A stretch of 64,000 nt of DNA from assembly GCF_001513955.1 (NCBI RefSeq), contig NZ_KQ948149.1, positions 592,227 through 656,226 of the forward strand. The letters run 5' to 3'. How positions within the stretch are numbered: the first letter of the stretch is position 1; each line of letters begins with the position of its first letter. The translations under genes and the position numbers were made by a program. Source of the DNA: Streptomyces pseudovenezuelae. Its GTDB lineage: Bacteria > Actinomycetota > Actinomycetes > Streptomycetales > Streptomycetaceae. Shown piece by piece: positions 61,102-64,000 of this stretch. The notes beneath the pieces were generated by a model that searched no databases, was not told the DNA's origin, and saw only the letters and a list, made by a program, of their open reading frames with translations.

Positions 61102-61809
61102 GGGGTGAGGGACCGCTGGCACCCCCCACCGGCTCTGCCGTTTGTTCTGCGGCGCGCATTCCATGAACGGCGATCATGCTTTCCTGCGCTGGTGATGCAC
61201 GGCCGGTCCCCTTCGAGGAGGCACCGTCGGTATCGGCGGGCTCGATCTCCGACTTGAGGGCGGGAAGCCGGGGACCGGGCGTCGGCAACCGCCGTGATGC
61301 CGATGACTTCATGGCCAGCGGATCGGACGAAATACCGCTCTTGCCACGGTGGTGGCCTCCGCGCGGCGCCGTTGGTTGTCTCGCGGGCCGCGTCCTGGAG
61401 CGATGCCTCCGGGACGCGGCCGGTGTAGGTATCGTGCACGGGGCTGTCGGCGGGATGGAGCTGGTAGCGGGCGGCGCCGCTGCTCGGCCACCCACTGCGG
61501 ATGGGACCTGATCGTTGGCACGTTGGTGTGCTGCCCCGTGGTGCAGACAGCCGGGGAGAAGCCGCCCCGGTCGTGAAGCGACCTGAACAAAGATGTCGGC
61601 TTCTGTGCCGTATGACGATCGGCCGGAGTCACATCCAGGATGTGCCAAGGGCTGGGACTGAGCGTGCTCAGTGTTTCTGGGTGGGGGTGCTGTGAGGGGC
61701 GGGAGGATGGGTGGGTGCTATCCCGGGTCTGAGGTCTGACTCATGATATTTCTGACCGAAGTGTCCCGCTGTCACAGTGTCGGCCGATGGCCGGGGATGG
61801 TGCGTTGTC
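61102..61809. other. Region between pPIWI-RE operon and IS110 element
   Basis: About 700 bp with no supported gene; the open frames on both strands lack ribosome sites and domains. The right part, probably from somewhere between 61,600 and 61,750, should be the left end of the IS110-family element; the exact boundary cannot be set without a copy for comparison. The element's own integrase would be expected here but is absent. Confidence 0.5.
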
Positions 61810-61938
61810 GGTACCGGGCTGGCGGGGCGTGTCCCGATAGGGGCCTGCCGATTGCTGTGGCGTCCTCACGATTCTGACCGTCCGACGCGGCCCGGTACCG
61901 GCAACGCGACACGTCATAGGACTGGGAAGGGATCGAGT
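61810..61938 (+). ncRNA. Candidate IS110 bridge RNA region (leader of transposase)
   Basis: IS110-family elements encode a structured bridge RNA in the non-coding end before the transposase. Here GGTACCGGGC (61810-61819) pairs with GCCCGGTACC (61890-61899). The stem extends outwards by C809-G900, a G-U pair and G807-C902, enclosing ~70 nt that can fold further. It ends 37 bp before the transposase ATG. Start and end of the RNA are not known; the full RNA may begin further left. Confidence 0.45.
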
Positions 61939-63054
61939 ATGGCGAATTCGACCACGTCCAGTACGTTGCCTGCTCCGAAGTCCCGCCGTCGTCCTCCGGC
62001 GGGGGAGGTGGTTCTGGGAGTGGATACGCATCGTGATGCGCATGTGGCTTCGGTGCTCTCCTTGACGGGGGCGGTGTTGGCCACCGGTGAGTTCCCGGCC
62101 AGCGCTGCTGGATACCGTGATCTGCTGAAGTGGGCCAGGAAGTCGGGAGCCGTGAGGCGGGCCGGGGTGGAGGGGACCGGCTCCTATGGAGCGTCCCTGT
62201 CCCGCTATCTGCTGGCCCAGGGTGTGGACGTGTTCGACGTGAACTGGATGGACCGGGCAGATCGCCGGCGGCGTGGCAAGTCGGATCCGCTCGATGCCCA
62301 GAATGCGGCGCGAGCCGTGTTGAGCGGCCGGGCCTCCGCTCGGGCCAAAACGGGCGACGGGCCGGTACAGATCGCGCGAATGTACAAGCTCACGAAGGCG
62401 TCGGCCGTCAAAGCCCGCACCCAGGCCATCAACCAGCTCAAGGCCGTACTCGTCACTGCGGACCCAGTCTTGCGGGAAGAACTGGCCGGACTGGGCAATG
62501 CCGAACTCTTCCGTACCTGCGCACAGTTCACCGATGCGCGTAGTCGCGAGGATGTCGGCGCGGAGTCAGTGGTGGAGGCCACCCGGATCACGCTGGGCCT
62601 GCTGGCCCACCGGATCGGCCAGCTCTCCGAGGAGGTCCGCGACGTGGAGGCTCGTCTGACCCGGCTTGTGGAACGGCATGCCCCGCAGCTGCTCGACGTG
62701 GTGGGGATCGGCCCGGACACGGCGGTCACGTTGCTGATCACGGTGGGGGACAACCCGGAACGGCTGGACAGCGAGTCGTCGTTCGCCGCGCTGTGCGGTG
62801 TCAGTCCTGTCGAGCGTTCCTCGGGACGCAGGCAATTCCGTCGCCTCAACCGCGGCGGGGACCGGCAGGCCAACGCCGCGCTCCACCGCATCGTGTTCAC
62901 CCGCCTGCGGGTCGACCCGCGCACTCAGGACTACTACGAGCGCCGGATCAAGGAGGGCAAGACGCGGCGCGAAATCGTCCGCTGCCTCAAACGCTACGCG
63001 GCCCGGGAGGTCTTCCACCTGGTAAGACAGCTACAGCCAGCCCCCCGCTCATAG
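61939..63054 (+). CDS. IS110-family transposase (DEDD recombinase)
   Basis: A 371-residue IS110 transposase. The RuvC-like DEDD domain is complete: aspartate in VVLGVDTHRDAHVASV, glutamate in AGVEGTGSYGASLSRYL, and the two aspartates in RGKSDPLDAQNAARAV. A coiled coil (LSEEVRDVEARLTRLVERHA) links to the Tnp_20 domain with PQLLDVVGIGPDTAV and the conserved serine region SPVERSSGRRQFRRLNRGGD. It appears intact. ATG 61939 follows GGGAAGGGA. Its stop is 33 bp before the GTG of the restored hydrolase gene, so the element's right end must lie in or near this gap. Confidence 0.93.
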   Translation: MANSTTSSTLPAPKSRRRPPAGEVVLGVDTHRDAHVASVLSLTGAVLATGEFPASAAGYRDLLKWARKSGAVRRAGVEGTGSYGASLSRYLLAQGVDVFDVNWMDRADRRRRGKSDPLDAQNAARAVLSGRASARAKTGDGPVQIARMYKLTKASAVKARTQAINQLKAVLVTADPVLREELAGLGNAELFRTCAQFTDARSREDVGAESVVEATRITLGLLAHRIGQLSEEVRDVEARLTRLVERHAPQLLDVVGIGPDTAVTLLITVGDNPERLDSESSFAALCGVSPVERSSGRRQFRRLNRGGDRQANAALHRIVFTRLRVDPRTQDYYERRIKEGKTRREIVRCLKRYAAREVFHLVRQLQPAPRS

Positions 63055-63086
63055 GGGCTGTCGTGACAGATGAGAGGCTCAGACGG

Positions 63087-64000
63087 GTGAGCGAGACACC
63101 ACCGAACACCCTGCAATACCGCTTTGACGGGCCAGAAGAGGCTCCCGTCCTGATCTTGGGTCCCTCACTGGGTACCACATGGCACATGTGGGACCGCCAG
63201 GTGCCCGAACTGGTCAAGCAGTGGCGCGTCTTCCGCTTCGACCTGCCGGGCCACGGCGGCGCGCCCGCCTACCCGGCGGGTTCGGTCGGCGATCTCAGCG
63301 ACCGGCTGCTCGCCACGCTCGACCAGTTCGGGGTGCAGCGCTTCGGCTACGCGGGCTGCGCGCTCGGCGGCGCGGTCGGCATGGAGCTGGCGCTGCGCCA
63401 CCCCGAGCGCCTCGCCTCGCTCGCGCTGATCGCCGCCTCGCCCCGCTTCGGCACGGCCGACGAGTTCCGCCAGCGCGGGGTGATCGTACGGACGAACGGG
63501 CTCGATCCCATCGCCCGTACCTCGCCCGACCGCTGGTTCACCTCCGGGTTCGCCGCCGCCCAGCCCGCGATCACCGAGTGGGCCGTGCAGATGGTGCGCA
63601 CCACGGACCCCGGCTGCTACATCGCGGCCTGCGAGGCGCTCGCCGCGTTCGACGTACGGGCCGACCTCGCGAGGGTCGGGGTGCCGACCCTGGTCCTCGT
63701 CGGCTCCGACGACCAGGTCACCGGGCCCGCCGAGGCCCGCACCCTGGTCGCGGGCATCCCGGACGCCCGGCTGGCCGTCGTGCCCGGCGCCTCCCACCTG
63801 GTGCCGGTCGAGCAGCCGGCGGCCGTCACCGACCTGCTCGTCAGACACTTCTCCACCGCCTGGCAGCCCGCCTTCGACTCCAGCACCGGCCAGACCGCGA
63901 TCCCCGGCGCCCCGGTCGTCACGCCGGTCCTCACGTCCGCGCCGCCGCACCCCGTGCCGATCGCCGAGATCGCGCCGGCCGCCCCGGCCCCGGGGAACGC
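63087..64000 (+). CDS. pcaL: PcaL-like 3-oxoadipate enol-lactonase, 5' end supplied by the element (3' partial)
   Basis: The frame from GTG 63087 runs off the window (304 codons seen). It encodes an alpha/beta hydrolase of the PcaD type (beta-ketoadipate pathway): oxyanion-loop LGPSLGTTWHMWDRQ, aspartate loop VLVGSDDQVTGP and histidine GASHLVPVEQP. After residue ~265 an Ala/Pro-rich linker starts, suggesting fusion to a 4-carboxymuconolactone decarboxylase domain beyond the edge, as in actinobacterial PcaL. The nucleophile elbow reads GYAGCALGG, with alanine where GxSxG has serine. Codons 1-33 are A/T-richer and element-borne; from codon 34 the host gene continues. Its promoter must now lie in element or IS DNA. 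Confidence 0.82.
   Translation, partial: MSETPPNTLQYRFDGPEEAPVLILGPSLGTTWHMWDRQVPELVKQWRVFRFDLPGHGGAPAYPAGSVGDLSDRLLATLDQFGVQRFGYAGCALGGAVGMELALRHPERLASLALIAASPRFGTADEFRQRGVIVRTNGLDPIARTSPDRWFTSGFAAAQPAITEWAVQMVRTTDPGCYIAACEALAAFDVRADLARVGVPTLVLVGSDDQVTGPAEARTLVAGIPDARLAVVPGASHLVPVEQPAAVTDLLVRHFSTAWQPAFDSSTGQTAIPGAPVVTPVLTSAPPHPVPIAEIAPAAPAPGN
63174..63186. other. Right attachment core (attR) of integrated element
   Basis: ACCACATGGCACA inside codons 30-34 of the restored hydrolase gene, one mismatch from the left core at 43527-43539. Codon composition changes from A/T-tolerant to strict G/C-ending directly after it, marking the switch from element to host DNA. Confidence 0.65.

Larger units (their letters stand above)
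43527..63186. mobile_element. Integrated defence-carrying element inside pcaL-like gene
   Basis: About 19.7 kb bounded by near-identical 13-bp cores. The flanks together form one hydrolase gene, and the element brings a replacement 5' end. Its coding sequences have visibly more A/T-ending codons than the host part. It contains a decayed excisionase-like gene next to the left core, a 747-aa unknown with a small membrane protein, an IS110 remnant, the methylase/kinase/pPIWI-RE group and an intact IS110-type element. No integrase is found; it may have been lost when IS110 entered at the right end. Replacement of a gene 5' end rather than a tRNA 3' end is a less usual target. Confidence 0.7.

Noticed and set aside
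61102..61740. Short open frames between the pPIWI-RE gene and IS110 as integrase remains
   Set aside because: No tyrosine or serine recombinase motif could be found in any frame.
1..64000. tRNA, rRNA or CRISPR array
   Set aside because: No cloverleaf-like or rRNA-like sequence and no regularly spaced repeats were found; the element does not end in a tRNA gene.

Overview
The window is a high-GC actinobacterial chromosome segment, almost certainly Streptomyces. Codons end mostly in G or C, and gene content is typical of the genus: paired GAF-ANTAR regulators, DUF5994 and DUF5955 proteins, a secreted RNase Sa-type ribonuclease, an allantoin cluster beside malate synthase, and an A/G-rich SNF2 helicase overlapping a SWIM zinc-finger protein. 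No rRNA, tRNA or CRISPR array was seen.

Bases 1-43,440 are ordinary chromosome. In order: an NAD(P)-binding NmrA-type protein (cut by the window edge); a DHA2 efflux pump with a divergent HxlR regulator; a hotdog thioesterase; a histidine phosphatase; a membrane protein and a small helical protein that share a GNQA motif; an AlaA-type aminotransferase divergent from an HxlR regulator across a dyad-rich operator; a translationally coupled secreted von Willebrand A pair; two divergent NIS siderophore synthetases; two tandem DUF5994 genes; two GAF-ANTAR genes and a STAS protein that lacks the usual phospho-serine; an N5-(carboxyethyl)ornithine synthase-like enzyme; a HipA-like kinase coupled to a SelT/W/H-like protein; malate synthase, AllR, allantoinase and allantoicase with shared 15-bp operators; an SDR; an RNase Sa homologue; a two-component system; a P450; an inositol-dehydrogenase-like enzyme with a GntR regulator; a ROK kinase; and the SNF2/SWIM pair.

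Bases 43,527-63,186 look like a ~19.7-kb integrated element inside the 5' end of a pcaL-like gene (3-oxoadipate enol-lactonase). The host's first 33 codons are stranded at the left edge. The right edge carries a replacement 5' end: the same peptide with different, more A/T-rich codons, fused in frame to the host remainder. The two copies meet at a 13-bp near-identical core. A frameshifted excisionase-like gene sits next to the left core. No integrase remains; an IS110-family remnant and an intact IS110-family element flank the cargo.

The cargo (47.3-61.1 kb) is the most interesting part: a predicted pPIWI-RE defence system. One tightly coupled operon encodes an Fe-S (Cas4/AddB-like) PD-(D/E)XK nuclease, a zinc-ribbon restriction-endonuclease-fold protein, a DinG-like Fe-S helicase and a pPIWI-RE protein. 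Next to it are a Ser/Thr kinase (divergent) and an N6-adenine methyltransferase fused to an HTH and a specificity-like domain. The methylase and kinase genes share an identical 16-bp upstream box in the same orientation relative to each gene, which suggests that all six genes form one regulated unit. A 747-aa protein of unknown function and a small membrane protein lie between this unit and the left end.
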